Part shown: in pieces, positions 1-24,100 of the stretch
Layout of the letters: each line of letters starts with the position of its first letter
How positions within the stretch are numbered: position 1 is the stretch's first letter
The notes under the pieces: generated by a model
Database searches by the model: none
Seen by the model: the letters and a program-made list of their open reading frames with translations, nothing else
Told to the model about the DNA's origin: nothing
NCBI GenBank assembly: GCA_023079485.1
Contig: CM041109.1
Location: 1,311,549-1,375,548, forward strand
DNA from: Archilochus colubris
Lineage: Eukaryota; Chordata; Aves; Apodiformes; Trochilidae
Length of the DNA: 64,000 nt
Direction of reading: 5' to 3'
Translations under genes and position numbers: made by a program

Positions 1-454
1 CACAAAAAAAAAAAATCAGTGAATTCCCATTTTACCAGAAGCTGCTGGGCTGAGACACCCAGGGAGCAGTTCTGTCCTCGTGGCTTTTGGAGGAGCTGCT
101 TGGTGTGCTGGGCCCTCAAAACGCACCTTAGTGAGACCTCTGCCTTGTCCTCATCACCCTCCCTGCTGCTTCCTCCTGCACTTCATCTTCTCCTCCCTCC
201 CACCCTCCTTTCCTTCACCTTTCTCCAAGACCTGCAGGACTTGGGTTCTCCTTGGGGTTTGGGTGCTGCCATGAACGAAATTCCTATGGGACTTCCAGGA
301 GGAGGGAAGAGATGAGGTCCTGAGCCCACTGTGGGGCTCTTCCAAACCATCTGGGGTTTGGGAGGGATTCAGTGGGATACCAGCCCAGGTTCTGCTGTCC
401 CATGGGTGGGGGAGATCCCCCCATGTGCAGGGCTTGGCCTCATGATGTTCCTGG

Positions 455-940
455 GAATCATGGAATGGGCTGGGCTGGAAGAGACCTTAAATCCCACCCA
501 TTCCCACCTCTGCCATGGGCAGGGACCCCTCCCACCAACCCAGGGGGCTCCAAGCCCCATCCAAACCTCGAACACTGCCAGGGATGGGGCAGCCACAGCT
601 TCTGGGGACAACCTGGGGCTCAGCACTCTCACCCCAAAGAATTTCTCCCCAGTTTCTCCTCTCCATCTCCCCTCTCCCAGTTCAAAGCCATTCCCTCTCA
701 TCCCATCCCTCCAGCCCCTTGTCCCAAGTCCCTCCCCAGTTTTCCTGGAGCCCCTCCAGGTCTGAAGGTCCCAGTTTGAGGGATCTGAAGCTCCTTCAGG
801 CGCTCTAAGGTCTCCATGGAGCCTTCTCCAGCCTGAACACCCCCAACTCTCTCATCCTGGCTCCAGAGCTGCTCCAACCTTTCCAGCAGCTCCAGGATCT
901 CCTCCTGGTGTTGTTCCACCACCTCTGTGTCCATCCCCAG
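455..940 (-). mobile_element. CR1 LINE 3' fragment
   Basis: Read on the minus strand it has the CR1 tail pattern: GTTCAGGCTGGAGAAGG, a two-part GCAGTGTTCGAGG core, GGCTTGGAGCCCCCTGGG and an end near CCATGATTCC. It is 5'-truncated near a stretch coding GAGCTGCTGGAAAGG. Confidence 0.75.
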
Positions 941-1677
941 CACCTTCAGCACCTCACTCAGAAGATCCAGAAAGCTTTTTGCTTTCCCAGTTTGTTCCGA
1001 TGATTTTGTGCTGGTGGCCAAACCCCCCACGTGGAACCTTGAGGAGCAATTTCTGGAGATTTTATTTTATTTTATTTTTATTTTTTGGGGTGGGGGTCAG
1101 GTTTTGGAAAAGGGGAGGGGGGTGTTTAATGCTTCCTGGTCAGGAAAGAGTTAAAATCCCTTGGGAGAGGAGCAGGAGCTCCTCTGATGAATGAAGACAA
1201 AGTTTGGCTGAGGGCCAGGAGCTGCTGGCAGGAGGTTTTGGGGGGGGGGGGAAGAACAAGAAGGGAGGGGACACCAAACCCCCCCCTCCCCTTCCCAAAA
1301 CCCCAACCTCTTCCAGAATGACCCCAAAACTCCAGGGAACGCCGAGCAAATTCCTTACTCCGAGGTTCCAAACCGGTTGCAACTGGTTTGGGGGTTTGGT
1401 TTGGGATTTTTTTTTTTATTTTTTTTTTTCCCATTTTTTTTTTTTTTTCCCCTTTCCCTGCCCCCGCGAGGCATGCTGGGTAAAAGTCAAGCATCCCCCC
1501 TTTCACCCCCCCCCTTCTTCTTTTGTTTAACATAACAGTACCGCGGCGTATGATTGGCAGGGAAGTGCCGGGGTCCCTGCAGGTCCCTGGAGGGGGATGG
1601 CACCGGGGGCCACCCCGGCCCCGCTCCCCCCTGCCCGTTCCTCTCCCCCCTTCTTTGCTCCCTGATTTTCTTGACAG

Positions 1678-1706
1678 CTGGAGGAGGCAGCAGGAAGGTT
1701 GGACCT
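1678..1706 (+). other. candidate 29-bp untranslated exon of GATAD2B
   Basis: A strong acceptor (pyrimidine-rich stretch then TTTTCTTGACAG ending 1677) and a perfect donor GTAAGT at 1707 enclose 29 bp (CTGGAGGAGGCAG...GACCT). Upstream are a CpG-containing block and TGATTGGCAG, an inverted CCAAT-like element. It could be a 5'UTR micro-exon or a chance pair of splice signals. Confidence 0.3.
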
Positions 1707-2489
1707 GTAAGTACAACTGGCCCTGGTTTGGTTTTTTTCTTTCATTTTGACTCGTTATTAAGATCATTTTTTTTTTCCAAATCTTTATTTATTTGTCATC
1801 TTTTGGAAAAAAAAAAAAGAAATTTAATTTGATTTGGAGCTCGTTGGTTGTTTCAGTTTTAGTTCGGTTTCAATTTCTTGTTAATTCTTAAATTTCTTCC
1901 ACGTTTAATTTTGTTTATTTCATTTTTCTTACGTTTTCCCCATTATTATTTCATTTTCCCATTTTTATCCCATTTTGCTTCATTTTTACTTTCATTCTAT
2001 TTTTACTCCATTTTATTTCCTTTTCAATATCATTTCTAATTTCCTCCCTAATCCCATCCCCAATCCCATTTCTAATTCCACCCCCAATTCCATCCTTAAT
2101 TTCATTTTCCACTTCTTCATTTCTTTTTTAACTTCACTTTTCCCCCTCATTTTTTGCCCCCTTCATTTTTTTCACCTCTTTTTTTTTTTTTTTTTCCCCC
2201 AAACTTCATTTTTTTTAATTTTATTGCCCTGAACAAAAGCCTCTCTATGGACCAGCACCTCCTCTTCCTCCCTCTACTTCCCACCAGGACTTTTCCACCT
2301 CTTCCCATCCCCTTTTCACGACCACCCCCCCCCAAAACAACCCCAACCCCACCTCCCACTCAACCCACCCCTTGGCCAACCCTTCTCCCACCTATTTAAA
2401 CCCCCCCAAAACACCCCAGACATTTCTATGTCCCTTCCCTGAAGGAATTTTTGTTCCATTTGGGGTTTTTTTGGGGGGTTTCTCCTGGC

Positions 2490-2600
2490 GCCGCCGCACG
2501 CACAAAGCCCGAGGCCGCAGTCGAGGAACTCTCCGGGCGTTATATAAGGCAGAGCCTGCGTCATCCCAGCCAGGAGGAGGAGGAGGAGGAGGAGGATGGA
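2490..2600 (+). promoter_or_regulatory. candidate TATA-containing promoter in the GATAD2B 5' region
   Basis: A CpG-rich stretch (CGCCGCCGCACGCAC, CCGCAGTCGAGG) is followed by GTTATATAAGGC at about 2539 and TGCGTCATCC, a CRE/AP-1-like sequence, then a GGA triplet run (about 2575-2597). The arrangement resembles a core promoter on the + strand with initiation expected near 2570. No protein-coding first exon is evident; it may drive an alternative GATAD2B transcript. Confidence 0.35.
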
Positions 2601-4479
2601 GGCTGAGGAAGCCCAGCACTCCCTTTCCCTTCCTTTTCCCTTCTCTTTCTCTTCCCTTTTCCCTTTTATTTCTCTTTTTTTTTTCTTCTTCCCCGCAGGG
2701 ACCTTCCCGTCCCCACCCCCTCCCTGAAACATCTGTATCCGTTTTTTTCCCCCTCTTTTGGGAAATCTCCTTTCATTTCAGTTTGTTTCTCCCTCTCCCC
2801 CATCCTTCCACAACTTAAAAATGATTCAGGGGGGGCTCATTTGGGATTTTTGAGGATCCCACCTCCATCTTGCCTTAAACTTAACCCCAAACTTAGCTGG
2901 GAAAAGAAGGAGAAACACTTCTATTTCTCCACACCTTTGCGCCAAAACTCAACCTGGGGGGTGCAGAATCCAAGATAGCAACAATTTTAGGGTCCTGGGC
3001 TGTGTGTGGGGGGTCTTGGGGTCTTCACCCCCCCCCCTGTTCTATGGCCACAGGGATCTGACCCAGCGGGATGGGGAAGTTGCTCGGGGCCGTCCCGCCG
3101 GCAGACCCAGAGTCAGATGTTTTATCTTCAGTTTCTGAATTTCCTTTTTCCACTGAGCTTGGTGAGGAGAGGAGGAGGAATTGGGGGGGGGAAGATGGGA
3201 TTTAAGGGGGGGTTCAGTGTCTGCTGGGGGTGAAAAGGAAAAGAGGGGGAAAGGGCAGAAGTGGTTTTGATGACTTCGTGCTGCAACGACCCGAGGAATT
3301 TACGGGCTGCCGCAACCACCCAGCACCTCCTGGAGCTTGTGGCAACCCAACCTCGGGGTTTGGCTCCTCCAAACCTTCCCTTTGTCTTTTTTTTGGCTTT
3401 TTTTGTCTCCTTTCTGAGGCCAGAGAGAACGGACAGGGAGAAACCCCCAGCTTCACACACCACCACCCCCCCTCCCCATCGATTTATGAATGACTCCGCT
3501 TTTTTTACGCTCGGCGAATCGTTTCCCAGAGCCTGTCAGCTCTTTTTCTCTTTGTTAAGGCTGCGTTTTGGGGCTGTGTGTGTGCCTTTAAAACCTCCTC
3601 TGCACCTTCTTGATCCAAATCTCCGCCACGGAGCTTTACCTCTTGCCTTTTTTTTTGGTCGTGGGGGTTGGTTTTGGGGGGGTTTTTTGGCTTTAATTCT
3701 TACCTGCGGATCAAATTCCTCCACGGGGCTGGAGGAGCACAATAACCCCCAACCCACTGGAGGATTTCTTGACAACTCCCAGGGTTCAGAGAGGAGCATG
3801 GCTTTTGATTCAATCAGGAGATTTGAAAATTGATTTCTTCAGTCCACCCCCACCACTGCTTCGAGCCCTTTCCCTCCACCTCCCCGCCGAATCTCTCGCC
3901 GAGCCGTTGAGTCGTAATTAACCTTTTTAGGTTCTTTGCCTTTTTTTTTTTTTTTTTTTTTTTGATAGCATTGTATGGAAATGCTCGCCCTGGGAGCCAG
4001 CCATTTTGTCTGTCTGCTGTGTCAGAAGGCGTTTTACAACCGAGAGGTTGGGTTGGAGGCAGCCTAGATGGAAGCCAAGACCTGGGAGAGGGGGCACGTG
4101 CCGCTTTTTAGTCGCGCAATTTCAGCCCACGGAGCCCAACGGGGGTGAAACCCTTTGGGTTTTTCTCCAGGCTCTGTTTCTTTTGAAGTTTGAATCAGGT
4201 GATTCCAGGCTGGAAAAGTGGGGTTTGAGCAGCAGGTAAGTTGGACTTGGCCACTTTTCCATGAGTGTAAATGCGGTTTCTGCTCCTGGAGCCTGGCAGA
4301 ACTTGGTTTCAAATAGATTTGTTCCACCAGTAATGGTTTGAATATCTAAATGATGGCACCTGGATGTCCAGGGGGATTAATTTAACACTGAAATTGCAGT
4401 GGTTCTGGTGGGTTTCACCACCATGGTGGTTAGAGGGCCTACCCAGGGATGGATGAGCACTGGGGCCCTGCAAATGTTC

Positions 4480-4585
4480 ATGGGGATGAGGAAGAAATTC
4501 TTTGGTCTGAGGGTGGTGGTTCCAAGAAGCTGTGGCTGCCTCGTCCCTGGAAGTGTTGAAGGCCAGGTTGGAGATGGGGGTGTTG
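4480..4585 (+). mobile_element. short CR1 fragment
   Basis: Carries AGGAAGAAATTCTTTGGTCTG, AGCTGTGGCTGCC and GTCCCTGGAAGTGTTGAAGG, the CR1 3' core, cut on both sides. Confidence 0.6.
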
Positions 4586-5334
4586 GGGTTTGGATGCTGA
4601 GGTTCCCAAGTCGTGTCCCCGTGTCCTCATGTGTGACAGACAGGTTTCTTCTGGTCTTCCAACCTTTTTGGAACCAACCCAGCCCCAAATTGTGTGTGAA
4701 GGTGGTTGTGTCCTCCTCAGGCTTGATTTCAGGGGGTGGGGGTAGCCATGTTAACTCCCAAATCTCTCCTCCCAGCGGGGCTGATTCCTTCTGGGACAAA
4801 ATCCAGTGTGAAATCCAGGCTGGAGCTGGGAGTGACACTGAGCTGTGGATTTAGGCTGCCTCTGGCCCTGGGGACATGGAACTTGGCTTCCTTGGCCTCC
4901 TGGGCACTCAGTGGGGCAGGTGGGATGGCCCAGGATCTCCTTCCAGCTCTGTTGGTCATTCCCACCCATCAGTTGGGAATCCTGGCTGGATGATGTGTGT
5001 GGAGCTGAGGAAGGACAAACATTTGGGTCAGCTCGAAGAGGGGACCCTGAAGGACAGGCAGGGAGGGGCTTTTGGACCCTTCCCTCAAGAAACTCCACGC
5101 TCACTTCGGACGGTACCAGATGTTGGTCCCACCTTCACCAGGAGATTCCTCCACCCAGGAACCAGCTGGATCAGCTCCTTGGATTTACTTGTTTCTCTGC
5201 TTGAATATTCATTCCTTTGGCCCGGTTTGGATGGTTCCAGTTTGGTTTTGTTTTTTTCTTTTTTTGGGGTGGTTTTGATTTCCCTGCTGGGTGCTCTATC
5301 AACCAGAAACTCCCGACCTGGGTGCTGCTTTGTT

Positions 5335-5475
5335 TGTCTGGGAAGGGCAAACCCGTCCGGCGAGTGCCGGCGAAGCGAAACCGCCCGGAGCCAAAGGAAC
5401 CTCTGGAGCAGCGTGGGAGGACGGAGCCAACGCCGGCGGCACGGACGGGCACCGGGCACGATTCTCTTGGATTTA
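5335..5475. promoter_or_regulatory. CpG cluster in the GATAD2B 5' region
   Basis: About twenty CpG dinucleotides fall within 140 bp (CCGTCCGGCGAGTGCCGGCG and on) between AT- and T-rich flanks. Such density is unlike the surrounding intronic DNA and suggests an unmethylated regulatory element. No splice pattern or reading frame is recognised. Confidence 0.35.
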
Positions 5476-5805
5476 TGCACCTGGAACTCTTGGGAAGAGC
5501 ATCTGTGCACCAAGCACTTGTCCTGAGCTCCTGCTGGAGGTGATGCCGAAGTTCTCCCAGGGCTTCTTAGAAGATGTTTTGAGCTTCAGGATGCCTCAGT
5601 TCAGCTCTTGGACCTTCCTGCTCCTCTTTTGCCTTTCTTCTTCTCGGAGCCTTTTAAACGTTGGATCTAAACTCACTTTTTATTCTGGGAATGTCAGGAA
5701 AGCTCCTTCACCTTCGGAGTTGCAACTGGAGGTAAATCGAGGCAGCAGCAAACTGTGGTTTATCCTTCTCATGGTTTTTCCCTGAAAGCTTTGAGTTTGT
5801 TGTTG

Positions 5806-5839
<34 letters not shown>

Positions 5840-6717
5840 CACCATTTGAGAACCTGATTACAATTTCTTATTAATATTTTTGGAAGCCAGAAGCCCAGCC
5901 AGCTCCTTGGGATGCTCCACATCTCCAGGAGGGTTTTGCCTGAGGCCAACGGGTCCGGTTGATCTGGTTTGCGGTGCCGGCATGCTGGCGTCCTTACCCG
6001 TTGCCTCCCCCGTTCTCCAGGTGGACCTCCAGCTCCTCGGGGCCTCCAGCTCAAGGGCTTCACTCCCTGAGGTCTTCTGGATGAGGGGGATTTCTTGGGA
6101 AAGCCACCAGGAGCACCTTGGATCTCTGGGTTGGGTCACTGTGTGTCAGCAGCGCCGCTTCCCAACCTTCATCTCAGCAGCTTCTGGGTGAAGGAGCTGC
6201 TGCTGCTCTTGGGGGAAGGTGAACGTTCTCCCCCCTGCCTTACCCAGCTCTGGAAAAGCTTTTCCCTTTCCCCCTCCTGGCAGCTGAAGGGCCCCAGTCA
6301 GGCAACAATTGGAAGCCTGATTTAATTTTGATTGAATCTGGCTGAAAGCTCCTGCTCCTTCCCAGCTCTGGAGAAACCTCCTCTTGGAAGGATGAAACAG
6401 CTGTGGGACCTCTTCCTCATAAGGACCCTTTTGATGTCTTCTGGTGCTGAAGCCACTCAGGCTGGAGGGGAGGGTGGGGTGAAAACCCTTCAGATCCCAT
6501 CTCTGCTCCACCAGGGGGGGGATGGCTCCTCCATGGGCTGCTCAGCTGCTGGGGGTTGCTGGGTTGTCTCCTCGGTCTTTGTTGTTTCATTTTTTTCATT
6601 CCTTTTTGGTGTCCTGAGACAGCGTTTTCTCAACTTCCCCGAGGACAAAGCTCTTGTCCTCCAGCTCCGTGCCCAGGATGCTCTGGGATGTGGTACCAGG
6701 ATGGAACAAGATCCTAA

Positions 6718-7085
6718 ACTCATGGAATCATGGACTGCTCTGGGTGGGATGGGACCTTAAAGCTCAGGCCACCCCTTGGTGTGATCAGAGGCACCTCTCA
6801 CCAGCCCAGGTTGCTCCAAGCCCCATCCAGCCTGGCCTGGGGCATGGGGCAGCCACCTTCAAGCTCACAGAATCATGGAATCAAGGTTGGAAAAGCCCTC
6901 CAAGATCATCAAGTCCATCCCAACCCCACCATACCCACTGAACCATGTCCCCATGTGCCATATCTACGTGTTTTGTGAACCCCTCCAGGGATGGGGACTC
7001 CACCACCACCCTGGGGCAGCCTGGGCCAGGGAACCTCTTCCAGATCCCTGCTGGTGAAGAGGTTGGCTCCACCTGAAGCCTCCTC
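6718..7085 (-). mobile_element. two adjacent CR1 3' fragments
   Basis: The first (about 6718-6860) begins CATGGAATCATGG and the second (about 6866-7085) begins CAGAATCATGGAATCAAGG and continues CATCAAGTCCATCCC. Both run 3' to 5' on the + strand, so both are minus-strand insertions of different CR1 subfamilies. Confidence 0.75.
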
Positions 7086-9294
7086 AGAACCCACCAACCC
7101 TCCCTTTGGGTACCTCCCTTTATTTTTTTGCCTGTGGCACCTTCAGGTGCAGCTCTCACCTTTATGTGTTCTTTAAGACCTTCACACTTTACCAACGTTT
7201 TGATGCTTTTCCTCACGTTGGGGACATCTCTCCACCTTTCTGAAGGCCAGAAGGAGACAGCTGTGCTTTTGGGAAGCCAGAACCTCCTGGCTGCACTCTT
7301 TTCATTCCTTTTCCCACCTTCCAGCTGTGTTTGTCCTGGTGCCAGAACACCCAGTGGGGAATGTCCCCATGCATGGAGCAGCATGAGGTTTTGGAGTCCT
7401 GAGCCCAAACCAAGTGACATTGTCCCCAATTCGCTGCTGGGGTGAGGTGGCACCAGTAGGGTGGGTGGTGTTTTGGGGTGGCTGAAGCAAGAATACACTC
7501 CTGATGTCTCAACGTGGAGCTGAGCTCCTGGGGACAAAGCAGGAGGAACCTGGAGGTGGCCTTGACCACGCCGTGGGTCGGTGCCACCACTCAAGGATGA
7601 TTTTTTCCACATGGCCTCAAGCAAACGCTGGTTGGAAAGCTCCTGAGCTGCCTCCCCGTGCTTGGGCCTTTGTCTGCCAGGTAGCTGGGACTTCTCCTCC
7701 TCCTCACTCACTTTCATCTCTCAGAAGTGGAGGAAGGAGCCATGGAAGCTCTTTCATGGCTGAGTTAATTGGAGCTCCGGCGCTTTCCCAGACCGCAGCA
7801 CGGGGTGCGGTGGAGCCTCCTCCATTCTCTGGTGGTGCCTCCACCAATCCAGCCCCACTCGGGGCTTCCATTTCACCCGGGGTCAGTACTTGAAGGTGGG
7901 GGTGGAGAGAGAACATCATCTCCTGTGTCTTCCTCAGCCTGCCCACGCTTGCCTTGCTCAATCTGGGTGCCGGAGACGCACGCTTTCCTGCAAAGACCAT
8001 CGAGGAGAAAGAAGTCCAAGGTGCTCCTGGTGAACGTGGCAGCCTCTGGGGAGTGGGGCTGTGCCAAACTGGACTTTTTTTTGGTGGCTGTTGCTGTTTC
8101 GTGGCAGATTTGTGTTTGTTTCTGCTGCTGTCCCCCTTTTCTTTTGAGAGGAAAGGTTCTCCAGTGCCGTTTGTGCCTTTGAGACCTCGATGCTGAGGTT
8201 GAACTCGGGTGCAGGCTGAACCCGGGGAGATGTGTAATTACAGGGGATTTAAAACTGAGCCAGGACAACCTCCTCCTGGCAGGAGTTGGGCTCGGTGATG
8301 CTTTGTCTCGTGACAGAATCAAGTGGAGGAGGCTCCACCTTGGAGGTGCCCAAGGTTTGGTTCCTCGCCTCTCAGCTCAGACTTTCAACAACAGAGCTAA
8401 AAAAAGCCATCAGCTTTTTTGGGACAACCATTTTTTCATTCTTCCTTCTGCCCTGGTTGGGTGTCAGCACCCCCCCAGTCCTCCTCTCAGTGGGTGAAGA
8501 CCTCCCCAAGCTGTTCTTGCCCGGTGGAGCTCCCTTGGCTTTCATGTTTTTGGGGTTGTAGTTTGTTCCTATCAGCTCAGGAGCAAAGGGATGGGGTTGG
8601 GTTGGGCTCTGTGGTTTATCCCCCCCCTTTTTTAACTGCATCTGTTCCCCACGGGGCATTTTTGCACCTGGAGGAGAAGCCAGGGAAGATGGAGAGCGAG
8701 CGTGGGTGGGGATGCTCCGGTGTCTTCATCCTTTGAGGGAGAAGGTTCCTCGCGTTCCTGGCTGCCAAACGGGGCGGCTTCAAAAGGGTAGAAAGCAGGA
8801 AAAACAGCGTGGGAAGGGGGGGTTTGTTTGGATTTGGGAAACTTGCTCTCAAGCTTGGCCTTGGGCAGGAGTTGTGGGGGGCTCAGCCCCTGCCTCAGGA
8901 TCCCTCGCAAACCCCAAAGCGGCGCTGACGCTGAGGCGAGGAGGGGCCCGGGTGGTGTCCCCGCGTGGTGTCCCCGGACGACTCCGTGTTTTCCATCTCC
9001 TCTTTCCAGTCAATCTTGTTGGTGTCCTCCCCCTCCCGAAGGGCTTTGGGGTGCTCTCACCCCTGGGGTGCTTCTTCTTCTTCTTGGGAAACTCCTGGCC
9101 GGGCTGGTTCGGGCCGGGGGTTGAGGCGCAGAGCGCTGCAGGTCACCGCACGCCGGCGCGTGGGAGGTTGGGTGCACCCGAGGGGGGAGGTTGGGCTTGG
9201 AGCTTCTTCCCCTTCTGGGGGGGGGGGCTCTGTGTGTGTGTTTGGGGGGGGGGGGTTCAGCTGCTTCTCCCTCAGCTTTTTGCCGGGTTCCTGA

Positions 9295-21113
<11,819 letters not shown>

Positions 21114-24100
21114 CGCCTGCTGACCACCCCCCCCCTCCTCTTCCTCCTCTTCCTCCTCCTTTTTTTGCCCCTTTTCCTCCTCCCCACCTTCTGTCGCATG
21201 CAGTGCCTGTACTGGTGCCTACCGTACACGGGGGAAAGGAAAAAAAAAAACCCAACAACAAGAAGAAAAAGAAGAAAAAAACAACCCACAAGAACAAGAA
21301 ACAAAAACAACAAACACCACCACAACAACAAAAAGACAAAAGGAAAAAACAAACAAACAAAAAAAAACCACCACCAAGGACAAAAAAACCAACAAAAAAG
21401 CAACGAGGAAAGCAAAGGAACGAGAACGGAAAATAAGGAACACACAAAAAAACAACAAAAAAAAAACATTTCAAACCTGTCCTTTTTTTTTAATGTTTTT
21501 TTCCCCAAACCTGAACTTTGGGTTTGTTTCTATTTTTTTTGTTTTTTAAAAGCAGGGAGAGGTCACATCCGTTGCCCCAGGTCCCAACAACATCAACACC
21601 AAGGCTCCTTCTTTTTCTTTTTGGAGGATTTTTCATTGTCTTAAGGGTTTGGTTTTGATTTTCCTTTTGGTTTTTTTTTTTTTTTTTTTTTTGAGCCTTT
21701 TGTTCCCTAAACGGATGCTTCAGCCTTCTTTCCATTTGCTTTTCTTTTTAAAACACCCCCCTTCCCCCCCTCCAAACTTCACCAACCCCTTCCCAAGAGA
21801 CTTTGAGCAGCGGGCGCCTGCCCCACGTTGGGCTCCACTTTGGGATTCTTTGCTTCAAAGATGATGGGGAAACTGGGGAGGAAACTTGGGGGGGCAGGGG
21901 ACAAAGAGACACCGTGAGCTGAACCCCCCACCTTGGACCCCCCCACCTTGGATCCCCTCTTCTTGGATCCCCCAACTGACGTCGCCCCCCCCCCACCCAT
22001 CTTGGCGCGGAGCCGGTGCCAACGGGACCCCCAGGACCCCCCCTTCCCCCAGGAGCCTGAGGGGTGTCAGTGCCACCCCAGAAGGGGAGGGGGCTCAGGA
22101 GTGGATGGTGAGTTCCCCCCCCACCCCCCCTTCCCAAAAGCCCCTCCCCCAGCTCTTTGCATGTTCCGGGGACGGCACCGACCCAAAGAACCAGAACCGC
22201 CCAAAAGGCTCCAGAAACGCTCGATTTGCACTTAACCCCCCCAAGCACCGGACCCCCCCGAGCCCCCCTGGACCCCACCCGAGGTGACCCCACCTCCCCT
22301 TGCCCAAACTTGCCCAAATCAGGGGGGGTTTGGCACTCCTGAGAGGTTTCAGACACAGAGGTTTAAACTTGGGGTTTGTTTTTTTTTTGTTGTGTGGGGT
22401 TTTTTTTTGTTTGTTTGTTTTGTTTTTAATTTCCTGCTTTTCCTTTTGAAATATTAATTCCTTTTTTTTTTTTATTTCCTTTTTTAAAATTTCTTCCTCA
22501 AACTTTTAACTCCTTTCAATTCATCCTTTTTTTTTGCCTCATTTTTTTCTTTTTAAATTTTCTTTCAATTAATTCTTTTTCCCCCTTTTTTTAATAATTT
22601 CCTCCCTGATCCTTCTCTTCTCTTTTTAATTACCATTTTCTCTGCTTTTTAATTATTTTCCCTCTTTCATTAATTCCCTTTTTCCCCTTTTTAATTTCTT
22701 TTTGATTAATAATCCTTTTTTTTCCCCATTTACTTCCCTTTTTCCTCATCCCCCTTCAAGTTTTTCCTCATTTCTCCAACATTTTTTCCTTTATTTCCTT
22801 TAATTAATCCCTTTTATTAATCCCATCCCCCCCCCCCAATCCCTTTTTTCATCAAACCCCCCCTTCCCTTTTTCTTGTGCAATTCCTCACCCTGGGCAGC
22901 ACCTCCCCACCTCCCATTTTCTCTCCCCATGACTCTGGGGGGGTCCCCCCACCCCCAGCACCCCCCAACTCAAGCACTTAACCCCCCCCAGAGCTCTGGC
23001 TGCACCCCCCCCCCCTTTCTGGGGCCTTCCAGAGCCAAAGGGAGTTGAATTTTTAATTAATTTGGGGTTTTTTTTGAAACTTAGTGGCATATATATATAA
23101 AAATAGCTCTATTTTTGGGGTGGGGTTTATTATTTTTTTAGCCCCCCCCCTTTTTCTGGGGGCTTCTTCTTCTCCCCATGGCAGCACTTTGCTGAATTGG
23201 ATCTTTTTTTCCTTTTTTTTAGGGGTTTTTCTTATTTTTTTTCCCCCTTCCCTTGCTCAAGTGCCATTCCCCCCCTCCCCCCCCCCTAAATCCTCAATCC
23301 CCCCCCCCCCCAAAAAAAAAAAACAAAACAACCCCGGAGGTACGAGGGGGCCCGGGTGCTGAGATGAAATGAATGAAAAAAGGAAAAAAAATCACAAAAA
23401 AAAAGGAAAAAAACCCAAAATATATATAAAAAAAAAACAAAAACCAAAACCAAGTGCAATAGTTCATCCCGGGGGGGGGGGGAACAGGGAAAAGGGGGGG
23501 GGGGCACAAAAAAAACAAGGGTTTTGGGGGTGTTGTACACAATTCATGGTGCTATAAATGAAATCCAAGGTGTGGGGGGGGGACACACAAACCCTTGGGG
23601 TTTTTTTTTTTTGCCCCCCACCCCTTTGGAAAGGGGGTTTTTTGGGGGGGGGGGGGGATGCCCTGGGGTCTGCAGGCAGTTCCCACCTTCCCCCCCCACC
23701 CCACACCCCAAAATGGTGCCCGGAGAAACAGAGGAAGAGGGAGCATCCCTGAGGCTTTGGCTGTGACCTGTGCAGCTTTAATTAATATAATTAATATTAA
23801 TAATAATTTAGGGGGGGCTGCAACCCCTCCCCACCCCCCCCCCTAAACGTGATGTATGGTAGAAAAAAAAAAAATCCTTTTTCTTATATTTTTCTTTTTT
23901 TCTGGCTACAAAATAAGGATTTCCTTCCCCCCCCCCCTTCACCCCCCCTCTGCTTTAGCCTTTCTTTTTTTCAGCTAGCTTGTGAAAAATGCTTTTTATT
24001 GGGGTTTTTCTGCTCGGTTTTGGGGGAAAAAAGGGAGGGGGGGGGGGATTGGTTTGGGATTTTTTATTCTTTTGGGCCTCCAAAGGCAAAACCCAACCCT

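Noticed and set aside
698..1030. A minus-strand frame with coiled-coil look (SFLDLLSEVLKVLGMD ... EEILELLERLEQ)
   Set aside because: The right part matches CR1 sequence also present at 62765; the rest is short, lacks splice partners and has no known homologue.
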